Assembly: GCA_002413785.1 (NCBI GenBank)
Contig: DHXR01000064.1
Span: 1 to 64,000, forward strand
Origin: Mucilaginibacter sp. UBA5151
GTDB taxonomy: Bacteria > Bacteroidota > Bacteroidia > Sphingobacteriales > Sphingobacteriaceae
Length of the DNA stretch: 64,000 nt
Direction of reading: 5' to 3'
Shown here: positions 1-7,147 of the stretch, piece after piece
Numbering within the stretch: position 1 is the stretch's first letter
Layout of the letters: the number at the start of each line of letters is the position of its first letter
Translations under genes and position numbers: made by a program
The notes under the pieces: model-generated
Seen by the model: only the letters and a program-made list of their open reading frames with translations
Told to the model about the DNA's origin: nothing
Databases searched by the model: none

Positions 1-178
1 TAAGCTCACAATTCCGCTGTTACTCTACATGATTATCTATACCTTTTAAGAACTTTTCACCTTCCCCGTCACGGTTCAGATTTTATTTTGTTTTCACCTT
101 TTACAATGATTACTTTTTCAATTTTTAATGCCGGAAATCGCTTCCGTCATTCGCCTTATTTAGCGCCCCTTTCTTTCG
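1..178 (-). other. probable rRNA operon leader, running off the left edge
   Basis: This stretch lies downstream (leftward) of two tandem strong promoters and has no convincing reading frame. Read on the minus strand it contains GTTCTTAAAAGG near positions 45-56, which resembles the boxA-type antitermination signal found before 16S genes in Bacteroidota. The rRNA gene itself would lie outside the window, so its identity is inferred from promoter layout only. A tRNA or other stable RNA operon would look the same from here. Confidence 0.45.
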
Positions 179-184
179 GGAGTG

Positions 185-215
185 CAAAGGTAAGAACCTT
201 TTTTAATTTTGCAAA
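185..215 (-). promoter_or_regulatory. Bacteroidota promoter P2 of probable rRNA operon
   Basis: On the minus strand a TTTG -33 box (212-215) is followed after 19 bases by TACCTTTG (185-192), matching the TTTG / TAnnTTTG consensus of the Bacteroidota primary sigma factor. The sequence upstream of it is a run of A and T resembling an UP element, and CACTCCC follows the -7 box. The sister promoter about 100 bases upstream has identical spacing and a similar initiation region. Confidence 0.7.
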
Positions 216-285
216 CTTTATTTTTTTTATTTTTTGCTTGCTTTCCGCTTCCAAACCCCTCTTTTTCTCCTTCGTTTGCGGGGTG

Positions 286-316
286 CAAAGATAGCCACAA
301 TTTCGGCTTCTGCAAA
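286..316 (-). promoter_or_regulatory. Bacteroidota promoter P1 of probable rRNA operon
   Basis: On the minus strand TTTG (313-316) and TATCTTTG (286-293) are separated by 19 bases, the same gap as in the promoter at 185-215. The -7 box is followed by CACCCC, nearly the same initiation region as its neighbour. Tandem promoters of this kind are typical of rRNA operons. Confidence 0.7.
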
Positions 317-412
317 TGCTTTGTAACAAATTTCAATGACGCGCTTATAACACTTTGCAAATCAGCCCAAAAAAAATAAAAAAACTCAAAAGTGTGTAAT
401 ACCGTAAGTGTG

Positions 413-553
413 TCCATAGTCGAATGTATATACACCACGGCAAATCAGGAATGCATTTAATAGTATATAGACATCAACTATGCAAACTGAAGACACCTTT
501 AATAGTATATGGAAATCGACTATGGCAAATTGGGGATACCGTTAATAGTATAC
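413..553. repeat. 43-bp imperfect tandem repeat, about 3 copies
   Basis: Three units (413-455, 456-497, 498-540) and the start of a fourth share the pattern TTTAATAGTATAT...ATCxACTATGxCAAA. The array lies between the rightward bamD promoter and the leftward rRNA-type promoters. No open frame crosses it. The rest of the 320-670 gap is AT-rich with no other feature I can support. Confidence 0.6.
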
Positions 554-671
554 AGGCTACAGGTGATGGGGCCAGGTACTCACAACTCACCAATAGTTAA
601 AAGATGTTAAATCACACCTATATATATATAGTACCCGAAACAAGCGTTATATATTAGCCGATAAATTATAA

Positions 672-702
672 TTGACTGTTTTATATTATTCACCTATCTT
701 TG
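672..702 (+). promoter_or_regulatory. promoter of bamD
   Basis: TTG at 672-674 and TATCTTTG at 695-702 are 20 bases apart and fit the Bacteroidota consensus. The -7 box ends only four bases before the ATG at 707, so the transcript is predicted to be leaderless or nearly so. Confidence 0.65.
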
Positions 703-706
703 CAAA

Positions 707-1618
707 ATGTTTAAAAAACAACTAACATTATTATCCTGTGTATTCGCCCTATTAATTATTACACTGGGCAGTTGTAAAAGTAAATATGAAAAACTGCGTA
801 CCAGCAATGATAACGCCAAGAAATACTCCGAAGGTATTAAACTCTATAATAAAAAAGAGTACACAAAAGCATTAGGATTATTTGATGACCTTGTAACGCG
901 CTACAGGGGCCGGGCTGAAGCAGAAGATTTGTTTTATTATTACGCTTATACAAATTACAAGCTAAAAGACTATACCTCGGCAAGGTACCATTTTAAAACT
1001 TTTGCTGAAACCTATCCATCAAGTGCAAGGGCTGAGGAATGCAGGTTTATGGCTGCTTATTGCTATTATCTTGATTCACCTATATTTTCGCTTGACCAGG
1101 AAAACACCAAAAAGGCAATTGAAGCGCTGCAGTTGTTTATTAACTTATACCCAAAAAGCGACCGTGTAGCCGAAGCAAGTAAACTGATACAGAACCTGCG
1201 TGAGAAGATGGAAGAAAAATCTTATGCAAATTCAAAACTGTATTTTACTATTGGTGACTACCAGGCAGCCGTTATTTCATTTGGCAACACCTTACGCGAC
1301 TTTCCGGACACCAGATATGCAGAGGAAATTAACTTTTTAACAATAGGTGCACAATACCAGTATGCTGAACATAGCCGGGAAGATCACCAGGAGGAACGAT
1401 ATAATCAAACTATTGCATACGCTAACCAGTTTGCAGAAGAATACCCAACAAGTAAATACCTGAAAGAAGCCAAAGGATATATAAAGGACAGCAAAGACGG
1501 AATAGAAAAAGCAAAAAGTGTTTTGGCAGAAGCTTTTGGTAATCCAAAAATCGCTAAAAAATTAGCCATTAAAAAAGATACATTAATAAGTCAGCCGCCT
1601 TCAGAAAAGAAGAACTAA
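707..1618 (+). CDS. bamD: outer membrane assembly lipoprotein BamD
   Basis: This protein is the BamD/YfiO subunit of the BAM complex, which folds beta-barrel proteins into the outer membrane; it would sit on the periplasmic face of that membrane. A signal peptide ends in the lipobox L20-G-S-C23. The remainder is a series of TPR-like helical pairs (about residues 35-290), with the typical spacing of short Tyr/Ala-rich helices such as LFYYYAYTNYKLKDY. Length (303 residues) is somewhat longer than the proteobacterial protein but normal for Bacteroidota. The start is fixed by the promoter box just upstream. It is followed 25 bases later by rpoZ, in the order bamD-rpoZ-coaBC-DUF4835-recN that is common in this phylum. 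Confidence 0.9.
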   Translation: MFKKQLTLLSCVFALLIITLGSCKSKYEKLRTSNDNAKKYSEGIKLYNKKEYTKALGLFDDLVTRYRGRAEAEDLFYYYAYTNYKLKDYTSARYHFKTFAETYPSSARAEECRFMAAYCYYLDSPIFSLDQENTKKAIEALQLFINLYPKSDRVAEASKLIQNLREKMEEKSYANSKLYFTIGDYQAAVISFGNTLRDFPDTRYAEEINFLTIGAQYQYAEHSREDHQEERYNQTIAYANQFAEEYPTSKYLKEAKGYIKDSKDGIEKAKSVLAEAFGNPKIAKKLAIKKDTLISQPPSEKKN

Positions 1619-1643
1619 TTTAAAATCCCAATTTAAAATTGAT

Positions 1644-1979
1644 ATGAATACTACTAATAATATTATTAAGCCTGCAGTTGCAAGCAGTACCGTAACACGC
1701 GATTTACGCGAGTTGGACGTAAAAACCGGCAATATTTACGAGTCGCTTGTAATTATGTCAAAAAGGGCTAACCAGATATCCAACAATGTAAAAGAGGAAT
1801 TGCACCAAAAGCTTTCGGAATTTGCATCATCAAATGATAACCTGGAGGAAGTTTTTGAAAACCGCGAGCAAATTGAAATCTCAAAATATTATGAAAAACT
1901 GCCTAAACCATCGTTGGTAGCAATTCAGGAATTTTTGGATGACAAAATTTATTACCGCAATCCATTAAAAGAGCAATAA
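1644..1979 (+). CDS. rpoZ: RNA polymerase omega subunit (Bacteroidota type)
   Basis: The 111-residue product matches the short omega-like subunit of Bacteroidota RNA polymerase, which helps assemble and stabilise the beta-prime subunit. The core helix GNIYESLVIMSKRANQI at residues 29-45 is the conserved omega motif. The N-terminal 20 residues are polar and variable. The gene is cotranscribed with bamD (25-base gap) and ends in front of a strong terminator at 2040-2085, so bamD-rpoZ form one unit. Confidence 0.85.
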   Translation: MNTTNNIIKPAVASSTVTRDLRELDVKTGNIYESLVIMSKRANQISNNVKEELHQKLSEFASSNDNLEEVFENREQIEISKYYEKLPKPSLVAIQEFLDDKIYYRNPLKEQ

Positions 1980-2039
1980 GCTTTTTTGCAGGCAAACCCC
2001 AGGATTCAATTAACTTTATACGGATCATTAATTTTATAG

Positions 2040-2085
2040 ATACCAGTATCTGCAGCATAAAATATGCGGATACTGGTATTTTTTA
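2040..2085 (+). terminator. rho-independent terminator after rpoZ
   Basis: A long stem pairs ATACCAGTATC (2040-2050) with GATACTGGTAT (2069-2079), extended internally by GCATA/TATGC, and is followed by a run of six T. It separates bamD-rpoZ from coaBC. Confidence 0.9.
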
Positions 2086-2121
2086 TTATAAAATTCATGG
2101 CCGGGACTAATACCGAATGTG

Positions 2122-2129
2122 TATTTTTG
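2122..2129 (+). promoter_or_regulatory. -7 box of the coaBC promoter
   Basis: TATTTTTG matches TAnnTTTG and ends four bases before the ATG at 2134. No clear -33 box was seen. The box argues against the in-frame GTG at 2119, which would lie within the promoter. Confidence 0.55.
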
Positions 2130-2133
2130 CTTT

Positions 2134-3336
2134 ATGCTTGAGGGTAAAAACATTGTTTTAGGTATTTGCGGCAGCATAGCAGCTTATAAATCGGCCTTAC
2201 TTGTAAGACTATTGGTTAAAAGTGGTGCGAATGTGCAGGTGGTGATGACCCCCGACTCCACAAGTTTTATAACCCCGCTGACACTTTCCACACTATCCAA
2301 AAAACCAGTACTTGTTGACTACTTTACACCTGAAAACGGGGAATGGAACAACCATGTTGAGCTGGGTTTATGGGCTGATCTCTTTATTATAGCCCCTGCC
2401 AGTGCAAACACGTTGGCTAAAATGGCCAATGGTATCTGCGACAACCTCTTGCTGGCCATATACCTTTCAGCAAAATGCGATGTATATGTTGCACCGGCGA
2501 TGGATCTTGATATGTGGAAACATTCATCCACCCAGGCTAACATCAGCAAACTTCAATCCTACGGAAATATATTAATCCCCCCTGGTAATGGTGAATTAGC
2601 CAGCGGCCTTCACGGAGAAGGGCGGATGGCTGAGCCTGATGAGATAATTACCTTTCTGTCGGCAGCAATAAAAAAAAAACTCCCTTTAATTAACCAGAAG
2701 ATTTTAGTTACTGCCGGCCCTACATACGAAGCTATAGATCCGGTGCGATTCATCGGCAACCATTCATCTGGTAAAATGGGCTTTGCCATAGCCGATGAAC
2801 TGGCTTCGCTGGGCGCAGAGGTTATCCTTGTGGCGGGACCATCAGCACAGGTAAACAAACAATCATCGGTAAAGCGAATCGATGTAACATCGGCAGCAGA
2901 AATGCTTGAGGCCTGTGTTTTCCACTTTAAAAATTCAAAAGCATGTATAATGAGCGCCGCCGTGGCGGATTATACACCCGTAAACGTCGCGCAGCAAAAA
3001 ATCAAAAAAAAGGATGCTAATTTCAGTATCGATTTGAAGAAAACCGTCGATATCTTAGGGCTGTTAGGGTCGCAGAAAAAAAATGGTCAAATATTGGCGG
3101 GATTTGCATTGGAAACCAATGATGAGGAGAAAAATGCCATTGAAAAGCTGGAAAAGAAAAACCTCGATTTTATTGTGCTAAATTCGCTTAATGATGAAGG
3201 CGCCGGTTTTAAGAATGACACCAATAAAATAACCATAATCGATAGCCAATTGCAGAAAACCGTTTACAACCTAAAAAGCAAGGAAGCTGTAGCACGCGAT
3301 ATTTGCAATAAAATTATTGAACTGATTAAAGGATGA
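2134..3336 (+). CDS. coaBC: bifunctional phosphopantothenoylcysteine decarboxylase / phosphopantothenate-cysteine ligase
   Basis: CoaBC carries out two consecutive steps of coenzyme A synthesis in the cytosol: joining cysteine to 4'-phosphopantothenate, then decarboxylating the product. The N-terminal flavoprotein (CoaC) half has GICGSIAAYKS at residues 10-20, the candidate catalytic His74 in HVELGLWAD, and the substrate clamp PAMDLDMW at 121-128. The C-terminal CoaB half starts near residue 190 with GPTYEAIDPVRFIGN and SSGKMG. The product is 400 residues, normal for the fusion. An earlier GTG at 2119 is in frame, but ATG 2134 directly follows a -7 promoter box. The stop codon overlaps the next start (ATGA). 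Confidence 0.93.
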   Translation: MLEGKNIVLGICGSIAAYKSALLVRLLVKSGANVQVVMTPDSTSFITPLTLSTLSKKPVLVDYFTPENGEWNNHVELGLWADLFIIAPASANTLAKMANGICDNLLLAIYLSAKCDVYVAPAMDLDMWKHSSTQANISKLQSYGNILIPPGNGELASGLHGEGRMAEPDEIITFLSAAIKKKLPLINQKILVTAGPTYEAIDPVRFIGNHSSGKMGFAIADELASLGAEVILVAGPSAQVNKQSSVKRIDVTSAAEMLEACVFHFKNSKACIMSAAVADYTPVNVAQQKIKKKDANFSIDLKKTVDILGLLGSQKKNGQILAGFALETNDEEKNAIEKLEKKNLDFIVLNSLNDEGAGFKNDTNKITIIDSQLQKTVYNLKSKEAVARDICNKIIELIKG

Positions 3337-4229
3337 AAACACTAAGTGTATTTGTTTTATTATTTTGGATAGCCGGCATTGCCAAAGCACAGGATTTGAA
3401 TGCGCGGGTACAGGTTGTTTCACCTAAAATACAAACGACCAACAAGCATGCTTTTCAAACGCTTGAAACTGCCATGAAAGATTTTTTAAATGGCCGCAAA
3501 TGGTGCGCTGACCAAATTTTACCGCCGGAGCGTATTGAATGTGCCTTCGTTTTGAATATCACTACCTGGGATGGCAGCAGTAATTTTACGGGCGAGTTAC
3601 AGGTTCAATCATCCCGACCGGTTTTTAATTCATCCTACTCATCAACCTTACTCAATATTTTAGATAAAGATATTGACTTTACCTATACCGAAGGACAGCC
3701 GATTGACTATACTGATCAAAACTTTCAAAGTAATTTAAGTTCGATAATGGCCTTTTATGCTTATATAATTGCAGGCATGGATTACGATACTTTTTCGAAA
3801 TATGGCGGTACCCCCTATTTTGCAAGCGCCCAAAATGTGGTGACCAATGCTGCGTCTGCCTCCTATAAAGGCTGGAAAGCTTTTGATGGCACAACAAACC
3901 GTTACTGGTTAGCCGAAAACCTGAATAACCAGCTCTATCAGCCGCTTCGTGCCTTTATGTACGATTACCACCGTAACGGGTTGGATGTTATGGCAGATAA
4001 TACCGGCAAAGGCCGTAAAGTTATTGCCGATTTGATCCCTTCCCTTTCGCAGGTTGACAGGCAACGCCTTGGCGCTATGTTCCCTCTTGTGTTTTTTACC
4101 GCCAAAAGCGACGAATTTGTTTCCATTTTCAATAAAGCTGATCCGCAGCAGAGGGTTGCCGTTATGAATATACTAAACCAGGCCGATCCGGCCAACGGGC
4201 TTAAATACCAGGCGTTGCAGAAAAACTGA
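3333..4229 (+). CDS. DUF4835 family secreted protein
   Basis: This is a 298-residue exported protein of the Bacteroidota-specific DUF4835 family, whose function is unknown. A signal peptide covers residues 1-20 (ending AKAQ). The mature part has conserved blocks such as NGRKWCADQI and the YGGTPYFASAQN region near residues 152-165. It starts within the stop codon of coaBC (ATGA overlap), so the two are translationally coupled, and recN follows; this neighbourhood is widely kept in the phylum. Export suggests a periplasmic or outer-membrane role, but nothing more specific can be said from sequence. Confidence 0.8.
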   Translation: MKTLSVFVLLFWIAGIAKAQDLNARVQVVSPKIQTTNKHAFQTLETAMKDFLNGRKWCADQILPPERIECAFVLNITTWDGSSNFTGELQVQSSRPVFNSSYSSTLLNILDKDIDFTYTEGQPIDYTDQNFQSNLSSIMAFYAYIIAGMDYDTFSKYGGTPYFASAQNVVTNAASASYKGWKAFDGTTNRYWLAENLNNQLYQPLRAFMYDYHRNGLDVMADNTGKGRKVIADLIPSLSQVDRQRLGAMFPLVFFTAKSDEFVSIFNKADPQQRVAVMNILNQADPANGLKYQALQKN

Positions 4230-4312
4230 CACGATTTTTAGGATTAAAAAGATTTTCAGGATTTGACTGATACGGTTGGCCGCATAAAGATTTACGAACG
4301 CGCCAAAAAAGA

Positions 4313-4380
4313 TTCATTGTAAAGATTGGGTAAGTTGTAAGCGTTTTACTTTTACAACATTTATAACCCTTACAACATAA
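4313..4380. repeat. TTGTAA-word palindromic intergenic repeat
   Basis: GTAAGTTGTAAGC-type words on the left face ACAACATTTATAACCCTTACAACAT on the right, giving an imperfect inverted repeat. The same GTTGTAA/TTACAAC word recurs at 26610-26670 and 53394-53552. Just upstream, at about 4231-4270, GGATT-rich words (ttaggattaaaaagattttcaggatt) form another low-complexity patch. Confidence 0.5.
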
Positions 4381-4392
4381 AAACCGTAATTT

Positions 4393-4421
4393 AGTATCCT
4401 CCAAACAAGGATACTTTTTTT
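4393..4421 (+). terminator. hairpin with T-run directly before recN
   Basis: AGTATCCT (4393-4400) pairs with AGGATACT (4408-4415) across a 7-base loop and is followed by seven T. It ends immediately before the recN ATG at 4422. It may end the coaBC-DUF4835 transcript, or act as an attenuator or leader hairpin for recN. Confidence 0.6.
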
Positions 4422-6113
4422 ATGCTTCAAAAGCTCAGTATTAGCAATTACGCTTTAATTGACAACCTTGAAATCAGTTTTGATAAGGGTTTGAATATTT
4501 TAACCGGTGAAACGGGTGCAGGTAAATCGATTATTTTAGGGGCGCTTTCCCTTATTTTAGGACAGCGTGCCGAAAGCCGCTACTTTTTTAACCAGCAAAA
4601 AAAATGTGTTATCGAAGGCACTTTTAAGATAGGCGCTTTTCATTTGAAACAATTTTTTGAGGATAACGACCTGGATTATGAGGCTGAAACTGTTTTGCGC
4701 CGGGAAATATCTGCTGACGGCAAATCGAGGGCTTTTGTAAATGATACACCCGTAAATTTGCCGGCGCTTAAAGCTTTAGGCGAAAAACTGATCGATATCC
4801 ACTCGCAACATGCTACACTGGAGATCAACGACCCGGAGTTTCAGCTTTTGGTGGTTGATGCTGTTGCTAAACATGAAGATCTTTTAAGTGACTACAAGTC
4901 GAAATTCAAATCGTACAAAAAAGCAACAAGCAAACTACAGCAGCTTATTGAAGAAAGCGACAAAGCAAAAGCCGACCTGGATTATTTTCAGTTTCAGTAT
5001 GATGAACTGGAAAAAGCGCAGTTGGCGGCAGATGAACAGGAACCGCTTGAGCGTGAGCTTTTGGCGCTCAACAACGCCGGGGAAATAAAGCGAAACCTGT
5101 CAGGCGCTTATTATTTGATGAACGAGGGTGAAACATCGGCCATTATACAATTGCGCGAGGCAGGCCACCAGCTTAATGCCATCGAAATGTTTAACCCGCA
5201 GAGTGCAGAACTATACCAGCGTTTAAACAGCGTTATTATTGAATTAAAGGATATAGCTACTGAAATTGAAGTTATTGAGCAACGGACACATACCGACGAT
5301 GCACATGCCGAAGAAATAAATACCCGTTTAAGCCTGCTTTACAACCTGCAGAAAAAGCATCGGGTAAACAGCAATGCCGAACTATTGCAACTACAGGATG
5401 AATTGTCGGATAAAATACAACAGGCAGTTTTTGGGGATGAAGCCATTGAAAGATTAAGGCAGCAACTCGATGCTGACAGAAAAGAACTTGAAACCATAGC
5501 GGCTGAACTATCCGCCAACCGCAAAAAAACAATTCCGGGCATCGAAAGCCAGGTATTGAACAGCCTTAGTGAAATGGGTATGGGGAATGCCGCTTTAAAA
5601 ATTGAACTGAAAGTCCGGGAGTCCGAAAGTCCGGAAGTCCGGAAGATAGAAAAAGCAGACCTCCTGTCCAGGAATGGGATTGACGAAGTACGCTTTTTGT
5701 TTACTGCCAACAAAGGTCACGCGCTGGCTGAAATGAGCAAAGTAGCTTCGGGCGGGGAACTTTCGAGATTAATGCTGGCTATTAAATCACTCATCGCGCA
5801 GAATACAGCCTTGCCAACTATAATTTTTGATGAAATTGATACAGGCGTATCCGGCGAGGTGGCAAATAAAGTGGGACAGATTATGGCGCGGCTTGCAGAT
5901 AACCTACAGGTGATTACCATAACTCATCTGCCGCAGATAGCCAGCAAAGGGCAAAGCCATTATTTTGTTTATAAAGATGAAGAAAGCGCAACTACTTATA
6001 CACGTATAAAACAATTGGATAAACAGGAACGGGTGTTGGAAATAGCTAAAATGCTGAGCGGGGATAAGCCGGGTGAGAGCGCGCTGCAGAATGCAAGGGA
6101 ATTGTTGGGGTAG
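4422..6113 (+). CDS. recN: DNA repair protein RecN
   Basis: RecN is an SMC-like ATPase that gathers double-strand break ends for recombination repair. The N-terminal ATPase half carries Walker A GETGAGKS at residues 29-36; a long coiled coil follows; the C-terminal half has the ABC signature ASGGELSRLMLAIK near 441-454 and Walker B TIIFDEIDTG near 465-474. Length (563) is normal. An unusual feature lies at residues about 397-408: four copies of an AGTCCGGA-like 8-bp word encode VRESESPEVRK, between blocks that normally sit closer together. This looks like an in-frame repeat expansion. The start sits right after a hairpin with a T-run. Confidence 0.93.
   Translation: MLQKLSISNYALIDNLEISFDKGLNILTGETGAGKSIILGALSLILGQRAESRYFFNQQKKCVIEGTFKIGAFHLKQFFEDNDLDYEAETVLRREISADGKSRAFVNDTPVNLPALKALGEKLIDIHSQHATLEINDPEFQLLVVDAVAKHEDLLSDYKSKFKSYKKATSKLQQLIEESDKAKADLDYFQFQYDELEKAQLAADEQEPLERELLALNNAGEIKRNLSGAYYLMNEGETSAIIQLREAGHQLNAIEMFNPQSAELYQRLNSVIIELKDIATEIEVIEQRTHTDDAHAEEINTRLSLLYNLQKKHRVNSNAELLQLQDELSDKIQQAVFGDEAIERLRQQLDADRKELETIAAELSANRKKTIPGIESQVLNSLSEMGMGNAALKIELKVRESESPEVRKIEKADLLSRNGIDEVRFLFTANKGHALAEMSKVASGGELSRLMLAIKSLIAQNTALPTIIFDEIDTGVSGEVANKVGQIMARLADNLQVITITHLPQIASKGQSHYFVYKDEESATTYTRIKQLDKQERVLEIAKMLSGDKPGESALQNARELLG
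5612..5645 (+). repeat. 8-bp word array inside recN
   Basis: Four adjacent variants of AGTCCGGA (agtccggg, agtccgaa, agtccgga, agtccgga) lie within the recN reading frame without breaking it. The word is of the same kind as the intergenic palindromic words elsewhere in the window. Confidence 0.7.
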
Positions 6114-6187
6114 TTTGCAGTAAGCTGTTTGCAGTTTGCAAATGAGAATAATTCAAACTGCAAACCGCGTAATGCAAACTGCAAACT
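6113..6187. repeat. TTTGCAGT-word palindromic repeat between recN and fabI
   Basis: Perfect 14-bp arms GTTTGCAGTTTGCA (6127-6140) and TGCAAACTGCAAAC (6173-6186) enclose a 32-base loop that itself holds another inverted copy of the word. There is no T-run, so it is not a classic terminator, though the RNA would fold strongly. Confidence 0.7.
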
Positions 6188-6227
6188 AATTTATAACTTT
6201 ACCGCCCAATAAAACTAACCAAAATTT

Positions 6228-7040
6228 ATGGCTTACAATTTATTAAAAGGTAAAAAAGGGATCATTTTTGGCGCCCTGAATGAGCAATCCATTGCCTGGA
6301 AAGTAGCGCAGCGGGCGGTACAGGAAGGCGCTGAAATTATTTTGAGCAATGCCCCCATTGCCTTACGCATGGGCGAATTAAATAAACTGGCTGAAGAATG
6401 TAATGCACCTGTTATTGGCGCCGACGTAACCAGCGATGAGGATATTGAGAACCTGTTCATCAAATCGCAGGAACATTTTGGCGGCGGCGTTGATTTTATA
6501 CTGCATTCCATAGGTATGAGCATCAATGTGCGTAAAGGCATTACTTATACCGAAAACAACTATGATTTTACCCATAAAGGTTTAGATATTTCTGCGCTTA
6601 GCCTGCACCGGATATTGCAAACGGCCATGAAAATGGATGCTATAAATGAGTGGGGATCGGTACTGGCTTTATCGTATATAGCAGCACAGCGCGTGTTCCC
6701 TGATTATAATGATATGTCGGACAATAAGACTTATCTCGAAAGCATTGCACGTAACTTCGGTTATTTTTATGGTGTAAAAAAACATGTCCGTATCAATACT
6801 ATATCGCAATCGCCAACCCGCACAACTGCAGGGGCCGGCGTTAAAGGTTTCGAAGGTTTTATAAGGTATGCCGAAAAAATGAGCCCGCTTGGTAATGCCA
6901 GCGCTGACCAATGTGCTGATTATTGTGTTACGATGTTTTCCGACCTTACCAGAATGGTAACCATGCAAAACCTGTTTCACGATGGCGGTTTCTCCTTTAC
7001 AGGCGTTACACAGTCTGTTATTGAGCAGATGGAGAAGTAG
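6228..7040 (+). CDS. fabI: enoyl-[acyl-carrier-protein] reductase (NADH)
   Basis: FabI performs the last step of each fatty acid elongation cycle, reducing enoyl-ACP with NADH. The fold is a short-chain dehydrogenase; the cofactor-binding stretch GKKGIIFGALNEQSIAW is at residues 8-24. Aligning by eye to E. coli FabI (Tyr146, Tyr156, Lys163) gives Tyr150, Tyr160 and Lys167 here, all conserved, although the intervening segment YNDMSDNKTYLE differs from the proteobacterial YNVMGLAKASLE. Length (270) is standard. A TAACTTTA sequence near 6193-6200 may be a degenerate -7 box. A strong terminator follows, so it is probably monocistronic. Confidence 0.92.
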   Translation: MAYNLLKGKKGIIFGALNEQSIAWKVAQRAVQEGAEIILSNAPIALRMGELNKLAEECNAPVIGADVTSDEDIENLFIKSQEHFGGGVDFILHSIGMSINVRKGITYTENNYDFTHKGLDISALSLHRILQTAMKMDAINEWGSVLALSYIAAQRVFPDYNDMSDNKTYLESIARNFGYFYGVKKHVRINTISQSPTRTTAGAGVKGFEGFIRYAEKMSPLGNASADQCADYCVTMFSDLTRMVTMQNLFHDGGFSFTGVTQSVIEQMEK

Positions 7041-7091
7041 TTGTCAGAGATTAGAGGTTGGAGATTGGAGATTAGTTAAAGACTGGAAACT

Positions 7092-7131
7092 AAAGGCCCC
7101 CTGCAATAAACATTGCAGGGGGCCTTTTTTT
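7092..7131 (+). terminator. strong terminator after fabI
   Basis: AAGGCCCCCTGCAAT pairs with ATTGCAGGGGGCCTT over a 4-base loop, followed by T7. It lies between the converging fabI and aminotransferase genes and may serve both. The preceding 7041-7090 stretch holds GGAGATT-word repeats. Confidence 0.95.
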
Positions 7132-7147
7132 GATCCCGGCTGTCTGG

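Noticed and set aside
413..553. Possible small CRISPR array
   Set aside because: Units are contiguous without unique spacers, vary between copies, and no cas genes are present.
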